59,531 bases of DNA, taken from the IMG/VR virus record IMGVR_UViG_3300033148_008638, positions 1-59,531 of that record. One strand, 5' to 3'. Position numbers and translations under genes: made by a program. The notes beneath the pieces were generated by a model. It ran no database searches, had not been told where the DNA came from, and was given only the letters and a program-made list of their open reading frames with translations. This DNA comes from a virus. The first letter of the stretch is position 1. Each line of letters starts with the position of its first letter. Shown in pieces: positions 23,853 through 30,433 of this stretch.

Positions 23853-24011
23853 TTAATAGTAAACATCCCAGTGTAACCCTTTAAAGCTTTCAAAGGTATC
23901 AGGCCTGACAGTGCTCCGTCTATCAATAGTTTTATATTGCCCCGGGCCAAGCCTGACTACTTTTTCAGCTATAAGTTTTAGTTTTTGCCCTGTATATTTT
24001 GCAGTTGTCAT
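23853..24011 (-). CDS. Small hypothetical protein
   Basis: A 52-residue protein (MTTAKYTGQKLKLIAEKVVR...) with GPGQYKTIDRRSTVRPDTF. AGAGAGGCAAA precedes the ATG. Overlaps the end of the upstream gene. Function unknown. Confidence 0.5.
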   Translation of the reverse strand: MTTAKYTGQKLKLIAEKVVRLGPGQYKTIDRRSTVRPDTFESFKGLHWDVYY

Positions 24012-24168
24012 TTTGCCTCTCTATTTTTTCTATAATCTTTATAACTTTTTCAATCTCTTTTAATTTTCCTACGTTTGCATAGGGGTCAGCTTTCAGTTCA
24101 TAATCTTGCTCAATATCTCTGATAATCTGCTCTTCCCTTTTTGTTAGATATCTTTTTAGTTCATACAT
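23965..24168 (-). CDS. Small coiled-coil protein
   Basis: A 67-residue, mostly helical protein (LTKREEQIIRDIEQDYEL... VGKLKEIEKVIKIIEKIERQ) with heptad-like leucine/isoleucine spacing. Probably oligomeric. Function unknown. Confidence 0.6.
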   Translation of the reverse strand: MYELKRYLTKREEQIIRDIEQDYELKADPYANVGKLKEIEKVIKIIEKIERQNDNCKIYRAKTKTYS

Positions 24169-24172
24169 AGTT

Positions 24173-24385
24173 TTACTCCCTCTCTATATAGGAATATCCT
24201 TTTTTTGATAGAGCCTTTTTACATTCCTCGATTGTAACAGGATAATCGAAGCCTCCTTTTTTAGATTTATGAAATGTCATTAGAAGATAAAACTCATTTT
24301 TATTCTCACTGTTTATATTTGAGAATAGTAACCGCTGTGTACTATTCCCTGGTACTGGAAGGTTTAATTTCATGCTGTCCCTCAT
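24173..24385 (-). CDS. Small hypothetical protein
   Basis: A 70-residue protein with an ATGA overlap to the gene upstream; an internal ATG at 24373 preceded by AGGGACAGC is an alternative start. VTIEECKKALSKKGYSYIERE at the C-terminus is helical. Function unknown. Confidence 0.55.
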   Translation of the reverse strand: MRDSMKLNLPVPGNSTQRLLFSNINSENKNEFYLLMTFHKSKKGGFDYPVTIEECKKALSKKGYSYIERE

Positions 24386-24570
24386 TTTACTATATATCTT
24401 TGTCTAGCAACAATAACTTTGGTGTTTATAACCCTATCCCTGTCTCTATCTATTGAGCCCTTTGCATATCCATCAAAATATTTCTGTCTACCAAAGATGC
24501 CTGAGTTTGGCAGTTCACTATTATAGCCATCTCTGTATCCTCTGAGGTATTCACTATTCATTAATCTCAT
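24382..24570 (-). CDS. Small protein with GY motif
   Basis: A 62-residue protein from ATG 24570 (GAGGAGGAGAAA just upstream): MRLMNSEYLRGYRDGYNSE. The RGYRDGYN unit resembles the GY units of the protein at 9805-10101. The open frame continues upstream to 24663 but lacks a ribosome site there. Function unknown. Confidence 0.6.
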   Translation of the reverse strand: MRLMNSEYLRGYRDGYNSELPNSGIFGRQKYFDGYAKGSIDRDRDRVINTKVIVARQRYIVK

Positions 24571-24601
24571 TTTCTCCTCCTCTTTTTGGATGTCTGTAAG
24601 C

Positions 24602-24943
24602 TTATTTATCAGAGGTTTGTCTCTCACACGCTTCCCAGCCTGCATAAAAGTCTGTCCTCGCACTGAGTATCCTTCTCCACTCCCTTATATATAAAGCATG
24701 GCTTTTAAAAATTATTAAGCCAACTTGACCTTTGTCTATCCGCCACCATGGATTGGAATTGTCTATCTGTCTTTTGTTTACTAATTCTGTGTATTCTTTA
24801 TGGTTAATAAGCTTTGCCCCAGCACCCCCAAACAATAGAAATGTATCTCTAAGATATTTTACTACTGCCTGTAGCTTTGGTTTGTCCTGCTCTCCACACC
24901 ATATTAGTTCGTATCTGAAATCAGTCTTGTTAGAATTTGCCAT
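24602..24943 (-). CDS. Hypothetical protein
   Basis: A 113-residue protein (MANSNKTDFRYELIWCGEQDKPKLQAV...) with IDNSNPWWRIDKGQVGLIIFKSHALYIREW. GAAGGAGGTGAAATC precedes the ATG, a very strong ribosome site. It is the first gene after the repeat-containing noncoding stretch at 24944-25137. Function unknown. Confidence 0.65.
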   Translation of the reverse strand: MANSNKTDFRYELIWCGEQDKPKLQAVVKYLRDTFLLFGGAGAKLINHKEYTELVNKRQIDNSNPWWRIDKGQVGLIIFKSHALYIREWRRILSARTDFYAGWEACERQTSDK

Positions 24944-25001
24944 GATTTCACCTCCTTCTTATATTTATTATTATCTAAGAGTGATTCTTATGTAGTAATC
25001 G

Positions 25002-25059
25002 TTCTTATATAAGAGTCATTATTACCTAAGAATCATTCTTATATAAGAGTCATTATTAC
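25002..25059. repeat. 24-bp direct repeat with internal palindromes in a noncoding stretch
   Basis: TTCTTATATAAGAGTCATTA plus TTAC occurs at 25002-25025 and again at 25036-25059, spacing 34. Each copy contains the palindrome CTTATATAAG. Related ATTCTTAT/ATAAGAAT words occur around it and at 25650-25740. The layout upstream of 24602-24943 looks like a set of operators or a regulated promoter on the minus strand. Apart from this, 24944-25137 shows no gene. Confidence 0.6.
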
Positions 25060-25137
25060 ATAGTAATTATTACTATTGACAGTATTTTGTCTTGGTAACT
25101 GTGTATCAGGAACATAGTTATAGGATATGAGCAGGTC

Positions 25138-25311
25138 TTAGAAAGACCAGACCCTCCCGCCATCGGCGTCTAATCTATAGTTATCCAAGATGCTTGTCTT
25201 CTTTTCTACTGTACGTAGAAGTTTAGGCTCCTGCCTTATCTTAAAATTATGGTATACCCTCCCATAACTTCTATTATAGACTTTTTTCCTTGCAGCCGAG
25301 TTTTTTCTCAT
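25138..25311 (-). CDS. Small basic protein
   Basis: A 57-residue protein (MRKNSAARKKVYNRSYGRVY...) with a basic N-terminus. AGGAGG lies nine bases before the ATG, which overlaps the end of the upstream gene. Function unknown. Confidence 0.6.
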   Translation of the reverse strand: MRKNSAARKKVYNRSYGRVYHNFKIRQEPKLLRTVEKKTSILDNYRLDADGGRVWSF

Positions 25312-25493
25312 CTTCTTCTGCCTCCTAAAGGTACACTATACCCTTTACTGTTTTTGCCTGTCTTCCTTACCTCTTTACCACCACAATCCGGGGTGTCCCT
25401 ATACTCACAGGTTTTACAGTAAGATAGGCCCCAGATCTGTACAAGCCAACACTCCTCTGTCATTTGACTTTGTGTTACAGTTTTAGCTTTCAT
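25308..25493 (-). CDS. Small cysteine-containing protein
   Basis: A 61-residue protein with CW at 15-16, CKTC (26-29) and C37, a possible zinc site, and a basic end GGRRR. AAAGGAGGATAT precedes the ATG. Function unknown. Confidence 0.6.
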   Translation of the reverse strand: MKAKTVTQSQMTEECWLVQIWGLSYCKTCEYRDTPDCGGKEVRKTGKNSKGYSVPLGGRRR

Positions 25494-25503
25494 ATATCCT
25501 CCT

Positions 25504-25629
25504 TTATAATTGCATTATATATGATATAAGAGCCGTAGCAGCGAGCCAGCCCAGTACAGAGTGAATATTTTCATCATAGATTGCAAAAAGCATATTAACG
25601 AGGCTAAGAATTAACATAGCTGTTTCCAT
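25504..25629 (-). CDS. Small membrane peptide
   Basis: A 41-residue protein (METAMLILSLVNMLFAIYDE...) with two short hydrophobic stretches (AMLILSLVNMLFAIY and VLGWLAATALISYIM), likely a hairpin in the membrane. TAGGAGGGTAGAAA precedes the ATG. Function unknown. Confidence 0.6.
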   Translation of the reverse strand: METAMLILSLVNMLFAIYDENIHSVLGWLAATALISYIMQL

Positions 25630-25760
25630 TTTCTACCCTCCTATTATGTAATTCTTATATTTTTTGTGCAGTTTTGATAAGAATTTCCAGGTCCCACAAC
25701 GAGCGTTTTTGAAAATTCTTGTTAAAATTACGTTTTGAATATAAGAATTAGTCATTATTA

Positions 25761-25904
25761 TTATTTTACCCTTATATTATTAAATATGCTCCTCATCCTC
25801 TCTTTATTCTTCCTGGCCTGCCTCCTTTCGTACTTAGCTTGTCTTTTTCTTCTTTTCTCTTCTAACACACTATTAGAATAGCTTTGTCTCAATATGTTTT
25901 TCAT
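25761..25904 (-). CDS. Small highly basic protein
   Basis: A 47-residue protein dominated by a basic helix (EEKRRKRQAKYERRQARKN). AAGGAGGGGTGCATA precedes the ATG at 25904. Nucleic-acid binding is plausible. The 130 bases downstream (25630-25760) hold three ATTCTTAT-type words but no gene. Confidence 0.6.
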   Translation of the reverse strand: MKNILRQSYSNSVLEEKRRKRQAKYERRQARKNKERMRSIFNNIRVK

Positions 25905-25928
25905 TATGCACCCCTCCTTGTCTTATAA

Positions 25929-25946
25929 GAGTTATCATTTTTTACT
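25929..25946 (+). repeat. Solitary extra iteron
   Basis: GAGTTATCATTTTTTACT, an 18-base exact match to the 21-bp repeats at 8791-8940, in the noncoding gap between two small genes. Confidence 0.65.
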
Positions 25947-25954
25947 GTAATGGT

Positions 25955-26191
25955 TTACCATATATTAATATCAGTTTTATCTAACACCTTATGCAGAATG
26001 CTTCCTGTGCCGAATATTCTGCATATGAAATAATGTATTAATTCATGTATTATAACAGCAAGTTTATGAAGCGGTGGAAGGTTTTTCTCAATTTGGATCC
26101 GCCTATAAAAGGCCTTCTCTGTATGAATATACAATCCTTCCACCTTGGCCTTTTTATAGGATAAATTTTTATGGAATTCTATTTTTATCAT
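25955..26191 (-). CDS. Small HExxH (zincin-like) protein
   Basis: A 78-residue protein from ATG 26191. LAVIIHELIHYFICRIFGTG carries an HExxH motif, and H71 could be a further ligand. It resembles a minimal phage zincin; catalysis is unproven. A longer open frame extends to 26311, but the ATG at 26191 forms a TAATG overlap with the preceding small gene and gives a compact domain. Confidence 0.55.
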   Translation of the reverse strand: MIKIEFHKNLSYKKAKVEGLYIHTEKAFYRRIQIEKNLPPLHKLAVIIHELIHYFICRIFGTGSILHKVLDKTDINIW

Positions 26192-26268
26192 TATAGAAAT
26201 GATATTAAGATACAGACAAGTAAAAAGCTCCCTATCATTACTCCTTTGATTATGTTTTTTATACTCAT
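26191..26268 (-). CDS. Possible 25-residue membrane peptide
   Basis: MSIKNIIKGVMIGSFLLVC followed by ILISFL: a short basic start and one membrane span. AGAGGTGTCATA precedes the ATG, and its stop overlaps the start of the HExxH gene. Support is limited to these two signals. Confidence 0.35.
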   Translation of the reverse strand: MSIKNIIKGVMIGSFLLVCILISFL

Positions 26269-26297
26269 TATGACACCTCTCTATTATAGGTTTATAT

Positions 26298-26321
26298 AAG
26301 CATCGGTGCATACCGATACTT
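26298..26321. other. Hairpin between small early genes
   Basis: ATCGGT at 26302-26307 pairs with ACCGAT at 26312-26317 around GCAT, extended by AAG/CTT after one mismatch. Part of a series of strong hairpins separating the rightmost early genes. Confidence 0.5.
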
Positions 26322-26358
26322 GTATAATGCTATACGTTTTTCGTAGTGTAAAGACAAG

Positions 26359-26390
26359 TATACCTCCCGGGGAGTTCCCCGGGAGGTATA
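26359..26390 (-). terminator. Very stable 15-bp hairpin after the ClpX-type zinc-finger gene
   Basis: TATACCTCCCGGGGA pairs perfectly with TCCCCGGGAGGTATA around two bases. It follows the stop of the 26410-26574 gene on the minus strand. No U-run follows, so it may be an mRNA 3'-end stabiliser, processing site or factor-dependent terminator. Confidence 0.6.
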
Positions 26391-26409
26391 TGTTAAATGG
26401 TTATCAGGT

Positions 26410-26574
26410 TTACAGGTGCTCCGCTTTTTCTTCTTCCTTCCAGTCTTTTAATATCATATTGCATGCATCTACACAGTCTTCACAGATAAAGACACCGGGC
26501 CCGCATATGATCTTTAGACCCTCCCCTGATGTCTTCCCACAAAACGAGCATGTTAATGTCTTTTTATCTTCCAT
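26410..26574 (-). CDS. Stand-alone ClpX-type C4 zinc finger protein
   Basis: A 54-residue protein with CSFCGK, then IICGPGVFICEDCVDACN. This is the signature of the N-terminal zinc-binding domain of the ClpX unfoldase (CSFCGK...GP-V-IC-ECV-LC), but no ATPase follows. In ClpX this domain dimerises and binds adaptors and substrates. A free copy could interfere with ClpXP or act as an adaptor. GGAGGCAAAACA precedes the ATG. Strong hairpins lie on each side of the gene group. The motif is seen directly; the anti-Clp or adaptor role is inference. Confidence 0.85.
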   Translation of the reverse strand: MEDKKTLTCSFCGKTSGEGLKIICGPGVFICEDCVDACNMILKDWKEEEKAEHL

Positions 26575-26885
26575 TGTTTTGCCTCCATTTTAATAGGTAT
26601 AACAGGCTCCGGAATATTACGAGGCTGTTGCCTCCGCTTTGGATGTTTTAATAGGTATAATTCATGTCCAATATCCCATAGCCTCTGCGCCATCTTGTCT
26701 TCTTTATCACTCCACCCAAGATGTCTTAAGTCTTCATCGGTCATCTGGATCATGTCTTCTTCATCACCAAATTTCTCACCAAATTTCTCACCAAATTTCT
26801 CACCAAATTTCTCACCAAATTTCTCACCAAAGTACTTGCTAATACTCCGGGCCTCACGTTTAAGCTGTCTTACTCTATCTTCCAT
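26553..26885 (-). CDS. Hypothetical protein with EKFG repeats
   Basis: A 110-residue protein. Residues 20-40 are tandem GEKF units (five, encoded by exact 12-bp repeats at about 26768-26829), then an acidic stretch and a helical C-terminal half (MAQRLWDIGHELYLLKHPKRRQQPRN). Exact DNA repeats suggest recent slippage expansion, and copy number may vary. Its end overlaps the zinc-finger gene start by 22 bases. Function unknown. Confidence 0.65.
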   Translation of the reverse strand: MEDRVRQLKREARSISKYFGEKFGEKFGEKFGEKFGEKFGDEEDMIQMTDEDLRHLGWSDKEDKMAQRLWDIGHELYLLKHPKRRQQPRNIPEPVIPIKMEAKQWKIKRH

Positions 26886-26907
26886 TGTACTGCCTTCAGT
26901 TATAGGT

Positions 26908-26957
26908 TATATCCTTCACTATGAGCCGAGGTTTATCGGCGCATGGTGAAAGATATA
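26908..26957 (-). other. Long hairpin in the leader of the EKFG gene
   Basis: Three nested stems: TATATC/GATATA, TTCAC/GTGAA and GCCGA/TCGGC, with a five-by-five internal loop and a six-base apical loop. It ends about 20 bases before the EKFG gene start and abuts the hairpin at 26957-26985. Likely an mRNA control or processing element. Confidence 0.55.
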
Positions 26958-26985
26958 ACCCTATGGGATGAACTCCCATAGGGTT
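26957..26985 (-). terminator. 12-bp hairpin after the 26992-27417 gene
   Basis: AACCCTATGGGA pairs perfectly with TCCCATAGGGTT around TGAAC, immediately after the stop codon on the minus strand. No U-run follows. Confidence 0.55.
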
Positions 26986-26991
26986 TAATGG

Positions 26992-27417
26992 TTATTTGGT
27001 GACTGGTACTGTTTCTATCTTCTTCACCTTCTTCACTACGATTTGAAGGTTAAACAAGATGTCATGAACTCCGTCACCATAAGGGATCCTGATACCGTTT
27101 TTGGCAAGCGCCATTGTTTTGGACTCATTTTTTTGAAGTAAGTTAAACCAATCCACCACCATGCGCTTACGCTCTGGTGTCAGGGATTTAACTACCTCAG
27201 CCCACCATGCTAATCTTTGCTTGTTTACTTGCTCCATATGGAGCTTTTTAACTGCATCGATAGTGGCCTGAAGGTCATTGAGTTCCCTAAATGACATATC
27301 CTTAATGTGTTTAGGTACAGCCTCTTCTTTTTCTATCTTAGCCTCTTCTTTTTCTATCTTAGCCTCTTCAGCCGCCTTTAGTTGGGCCACCGTGCCCATG
27401 CTTTTACGTGTTGTCAT
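26992..27417 (-). CDS. Hypothetical early protein
   Basis: A 141-residue protein and the first gene of the leftward block. The N-terminus is basic (MTTRKSMG), then two AKIEKEE repeats form a charged helix, then helices with LHMEQVNKQRLAWWAEVVKSLTPERKRMVVDWFNLL, and a basic beta-rich end (VVKKVKKIETVPVTK). No family recognised. Being promoter-proximal it is probably expressed first in this unit. Confidence 0.7.
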   Translation of the reverse strand: MTTRKSMGTVAQLKAAEEAKIEKEEAKIEKEEAVPKHIKDMSFRELNDLQATIDAVKKLHMEQVNKQRLAWWAEVVKSLTPERKRMVVDWFNLLQKNESKTMALAKNGIRIPYGDGVHDILFNLQIVVKKVKKIETVPVTK

Positions 27418-27531
27418 GATATATACTCCTTCCTTATATGTTTAGTGTTAATATGTGATGAGTACGTGCCTCCTATCACGTACGTGGCGGGATTGCCTTT
27501 GTCTAACATACTATATTCTATTGTATTTACG

Positions 27532-27560
27532 AAAATACTCCCTTTTTTTACTTTAGTCAA
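27532..27560 (-). promoter_or_regulatory. Leftward promoter for the early block
   Basis: TTGACT (27560-27555), 17-base spacer, TATTTT (27537-27532) on the minus strand, about 115 bases upstream of the first leftward gene. It differs from the four-copy motif. Confidence 0.45.
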
Positions 27561-27794
27561 CCTCGGTTACAGCCGATGGCGGGTGGTTACAGGCGATTTT
27601 TGGCTTTTTTGAAAAGAATTTGACAAAGCTCCGTAAGCTATTGAAATAACTGCAATCTTTTTTCAATCTCTTTAATCTTTTTTTGAAGATGTAAAGCAAT
27701 TGCTCAAACAATCGACATAGGTTGAGGATGTGAGAGATCAGAGGCAGATACAAGCGGCACGAGGATTGCTATAGCAAAAAGCGTGCCAGTTGCA

Positions 27795-27829
27795 CCGCCT
27801 GCAAGCAGGCGGACTGCCTTTCAGGCAGT
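27795..27829. other. Tandem GC-rich hairpins in the divergent region
   Basis: CCGCCTGC/GCAGGCGG with a two-base spacer is followed at once by ACTGCCT/AGGCAGT with a three-base loop. The GC content contrasts with the AT-rich genome. They could be back-to-back terminators, protein-binding sites or a structured RNA. Confidence 0.6.
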
Positions 27830-27993
27830 GTCTGACAATATAAGATATTTCAAACACTTTATTTCCGTAGGGGGGCTTCTTTATTTTGGTATAAAATTTT
27901 TTCATATTTTTGGAAGCTTTCCCCCACACAAAAAAAGACTGTAACAATATCAATAGGTTACTCGTTGTATGCAAAAAAAGTACCAATAGGGGG

Positions 27994-28021
27994 TTGACAA
28001 ATTGAAATTAATGATTATAGT
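27994..28021 (+). promoter_or_regulatory. Rightward promoter, copy D of the four-copy motif
   Basis: TTGACA (27994-27999), a 16-base spacer with AAATTAATGAT, and TATAGT (28016-28021). It is the only copy on the plus strand and is placed to drive the tRNA, heptose and structural genes. Confidence 0.75.
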
Positions 28022-28277
28022 ATAAACAAAGATATGCTTCCGTTGTTTAAAAGAGAAACCAATAAGCGAGTTCTACAGTACTTTTGCCCCACAAGCTTTT
28101 GTGCAAAGACTATTGCACTGATGTAGTTGGAGAAATGAATTCGTCTGTAGTTTTTGTAGGAAAAAAGTTACTTTCTATCAACTATGAGAGAACAATATGA
28201 AGAAAGAAATTTACAAGACTTTTAACAAGATGGTTGAATTTTCTATCTATTAAGGCTGTTAATTTTTGGAGGTTAAA

Positions 28278-28403
28278 ATGATTACGATAATAAATTTTGG
28301 TTTTGCTGCCATACAAATTCCATTTATTATTCAAGATCCAACCAGATGGTGGAACTGGGCAGCTTTGATTTTCTGTTTTGGAGTAGGAATAATCGTTAAA
28401 TAG
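28278..28403 (+). CDS. Small membrane protein
   Basis: A 41-residue protein (MITIINFGFAAIQIPFIIQD...) with two hydrophobic segments separated by DPTRWWNW. TTTTTGGAGGTTAAA precedes the ATG, a strong ribosome site. It is the first gene of the rightward transcript. Function unknown. Confidence 0.65.
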   Translation: MITIINFGFAAIQIPFIIQDPTRWWNWAALIFCFGVGIIVK

Positions 28404-28417
28404 AAACAAGAGGAAAA

Positions 28418-28481
28418 TAAGGTGAGAGGGAAACTTAGGTGGTGACCCTAACTAAACGGCAGTTCAATTCTGCCCGCCTTG
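28418..28481 (+). tRNA. tRNA-like remnant lacking a D-arm
   Basis: TAAGGTG at 28418-28424 can pair with CGCCTTG at 28475-28481 as an acceptor stem. GGCAG-TTCAATT-CTGCC is a canonical T-arm, and TTAGG-TGGTGAC-CCTAA an anticodon-arm-like hairpin. Only ten bases sit where the D-arm should be and U33 is absent. Probably a decayed tRNA; decoding function is doubtful. Confidence 0.35.
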
Positions 28482-28575
28482 GAAGATATCGTCCAGAATC
28501 TTGTTTCCATTTAATAAGGCTTATCGGGCCAACTCTAAGGGTGGTGGCTCATAGTGGTAACAGATATTTAATAAT

Positions 28576-28651
28576 GCGGAGATAGCTCAACTGGTAGAGC
28601 GTTTGGTTTCCAACCAGAACGACTGTGGTTCAAACCCACATCTCCGCTCCA
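28576..28651 (+). tRNA. tRNA-Gly (anticodon UCC)
   Basis: A 76-base cloverleaf: acceptor GCGGAGA/TCTCCGC, D-arm GCTC-AACTGGTA-GAGC, anticodon arm TTTGG-TTTCCAA-CCAGA giving UCC, T-arm TGTGG-TTCAAAC-CCACA, U73 discriminator and an encoded CCA end. It reads GGA/GGG glycine codons, frequent in this AT-rich phage. Confidence 0.92.
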
Positions 28652-28667
28652 AAAAGAGGAGGAGAAG

Positions 28668-29039
28668 ATGGAGGAAGAATTATACAGAAAAGTAGGTAGG
28701 AGATATGTTAGAGTAAATGACCCTTGGGCATATGCTGGCTTAATGGAGGGACACCATCATGTATGGGTTAGACCAAACTCAGTAACAATTAGGGAGTTTG
28801 TGTTACCCAACAATCATAGTGTGTCTGCTGCTATTGAAGAAGTAAGAGATGCAATGGTTAAGGCATTGCAAGAGGCCAATAAGTTTAGACCTAAGATACC
28901 TTTGTCTGAGAAAGAAGCTAAGGCTATTAAGGCTTACCAAAAAGTTATGGAGGAGGATGCCACAATAATATTTGATGGCATTAGTATGCAAGACTTAGTA
29001 GATGCAGGTATCAAAGTTTTAACGGATCATTATGCGTAG
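28668..29039 (+). CDS. Hypothetical protein
   Basis: A 123-residue protein (MEEELYRKVGRRYVRVNDPW...), with GLMEGHHHVWVRPNSVTIREFVLP near the N-terminus and helices afterwards. AAAGAGGAGGAGAAG precedes the ATG. RKVGRRYVRV-DP and HHVWVRPN occur in small uncharacterised phage proteins. Its stop overlaps a tRNA-half remnant. Confidence 0.7.
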   Translation: MEEELYRKVGRRYVRVNDPWAYAGLMEGHHHVWVRPNSVTIREFVLPNNHSVSAAIEEVRDAMVKALQEANKFRPKIPLSEKEAKAIKAYQKVMEEDATIIFDGISMQDLVDAGIKVLTDHYA

Positions 29040-29074
29040 CTTAGTTGAAAGAGCTTCTCTCTTACAAGGAGGAA
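29030..29074 (+). other. 5'-half tRNA-like remnant
   Basis: A D-arm-like GCTTAGTTGAAAGAGC (29039-29054) is followed by an anticodon-arm-like TCTCT-CTTACAA-GGAGG (anticodon UAC, valine). No T-arm or acceptor follows. The GGAGG strand now serves as ribosome site of the next gene. Confidence 0.35.
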
Positions 29075-29078
29075 TGTA

Positions 29079-29426
29079 ATGAAAAATTTTGAAAGATGGG
29101 GGAAAATGAATATAGAACTTGATAAGACGGGTACTGCTTATATGTATTCCAATAATACAACGATATCTATAGAAAGTCCAGTTCCTCCTAGCAAAATAAC
29201 TTTCTCTTCTGGTAATGACAAAGAAATAGGAAAACTAAGTTTTAGAGATGGAACAATGGTTTTTGAAGGTAATGCTGAAGAATCAGCATTAGTATTCTTT
29301 GAATATTTGACAGGTATGGTTAATAATTATATGAGTGATATGGAGTTAAAGATTAAAAGGATGAGAAAACAAGAGAAATTTCTAAGTAGGTTAGGGATAG
29401 ATATGAGTTTTTTAGATGAGGGGTAA
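29079..29426 (+). CDS. Hypothetical protein
   Basis: A 115-residue protein. The first 80 residues look beta-rich (TAYMYSNNTTISIESPVPPSKITF), the last 35 are a basic helix (MELKIKRMRKQEKFLSRLGI). AAGGAGGAATGTA precedes the ATG. Function unknown. Confidence 0.65.
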   Translation: MKNFERWGKMNIELDKTGTAYMYSNNTTISIESPVPPSKITFSSGNDKEIGKLSFRDGTMVFEGNAEESALVFFEYLTGMVNNYMSDMELKIKRMRKQEKFLSRLGIDMSFLDEG

Positions 29427-29455
29427 AATGTTATCTTTAATAAGGAGAAAAAACG

Positions 29456-30433
29456 ATGACAGTAGCAACTAAGAGCCCATTACGTATATCTTTAGGAGGA
29501 GGAGGTACTGATCTCCCATCCTATTATACTAAAAAAGAAGGATTTTGTATATCTGCTGCTATTGATAAATATGTATATATTATCCTGCATGAAGCATTCA
29601 TCCCCAAATGGATACTTAAATACTCACAGGTGGAGATGGTAGAAAATATAAAAGATATAGAGCATCCTATCATACGTGAGTCTCTAAAACTTGTAGGAAG
29701 TAGACCTTATTTAGAAATAGCAAGTATGAGTGATGTTCCTGCAGGTACTGGTCTCGGCTCCTCTGGGAGTTTTACAACTGCGTTACTGTATGCTCTTTAC
29801 TTAAAGCGAGGACATACAGTAACAGAAGAAGAGTTAGCCAAGAGAGCATGCTATATTGAGATTGATAGACTAAAAGACCCAGTTGGTAAACAAGATCAAT
29901 ATATATCTGCCTTTGGTGGTATTAAATGTTTCTCGTTTTTAAAAGATGGTCATGTTATTGTGCAACCGTTGGATATATCACAGGATACATTAGAGAAATT
30001 AAATAATAACCTACTTCTATTTTTTACTGGGCGCAGGGGCTTAGCATCACTTATATTAAAAGACCAGGTTGAAAAGAGTGAATCAAACAATAAAGAAATG
30101 ATAAATAATCTTGATCATATTAAACTTTTGGGAAAATTAATTAAAGAAGCTTTAGAAAATGGAAACCTGAAGACATTTGCAAGTTTGATGGATGAACACT
30201 GGCAACTAAAAAGGAGAAGGTCTAAGGGTATATCAGATACACTAATTGATAATTGGTATGATATAGCTATGAATAATGGTGCTCTCGGAGGAAAGCTCAA
30301 TGGTGCAGGAGGCCGTGGGTTCCTGCTTTTCTATACAGAAGAACATGATAAATTAAGAAAAGCTATGACAGAAGCAGGGCTACAGGAACTGAAGTTCAAA
30401 CTTTCACAGAGGGGTGCAGAGGCTTTGATATGA
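29456..30433 (+). CDS. Heptose-phosphate kinase, GHMP family (HddA-like)
   Basis: A 325-residue GHMP kinase. PLRISLGGGGTDLPSYY at the N-terminus is the signature of D-glycero-D-manno-heptose 7-phosphate kinases. VPAGTGLGSSGSFTTALL is the GHMP ATP-binding motif, KQDQYISAFGG and GGKLNGAGGRGFLL complete motif 3. It would phosphorylate heptose 7-phosphate at C1. It heads a five-enzyme operon whose members together make nucleotide-activated heptose, and it overlaps the nucleotidyltransferase by 4 bases. Confidence 0.9.
   Translation: MTVATKSPLRISLGGGGTDLPSYYTKKEGFCISAAIDKYVYIILHEAFIPKWILKYSQVEMVENIKDIEHPIIRESLKLVGSRPYLEIASMSDVPAGTGLGSSGSFTTALLYALYLKRGHTVTEEELAKRACYIEIDRLKDPVGKQDQYISAFGGIKCFSFLKDGHVIVQPLDISQDTLEKLNNNLLLFFTGRRGLASLILKDQVEKSESNNKEMINNLDHIKLLGKLIKEALENGNLKTFASLMDEHWQLKRRRSKGISDTLIDNWYDIAMNNGALGGKLNGAGGRGFLLFYTEEHDKLRKAMTEAGLQELKFKLSQRGAEALI

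Larger units (their letters stand above)
27418..28277. other. Noncoding divergent control region
   Basis: About 860 bases between the leftward and rightward halves. It holds a leftward promoter at 27532-27560, two adjacent GC-rich hairpins at 27795-27829, and rightward promoter copy D at 27994-28021. No convincing gene is seen. Strand switch, promoters and hairpins make it the main transcriptional control region and possibly a replication or packaging site. Confidence 0.7.

Noticed and set aside
24950-25060. CRISPR-like repeat
   Set aside because: Only two exact copies with a 10-base gap; no spacer structure and no cas genes.
25077-25105. Plus-strand promoter starting TTGACA
   Set aside because: No acceptable -10 at the right spacing and no plus-strand gene downstream.
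27553-27986. Short minus-strand open frames in the divergent region
   Set aside because: No ribosome sites; they cross the GC-rich hairpins and promoters, and the products have no recognisable character.
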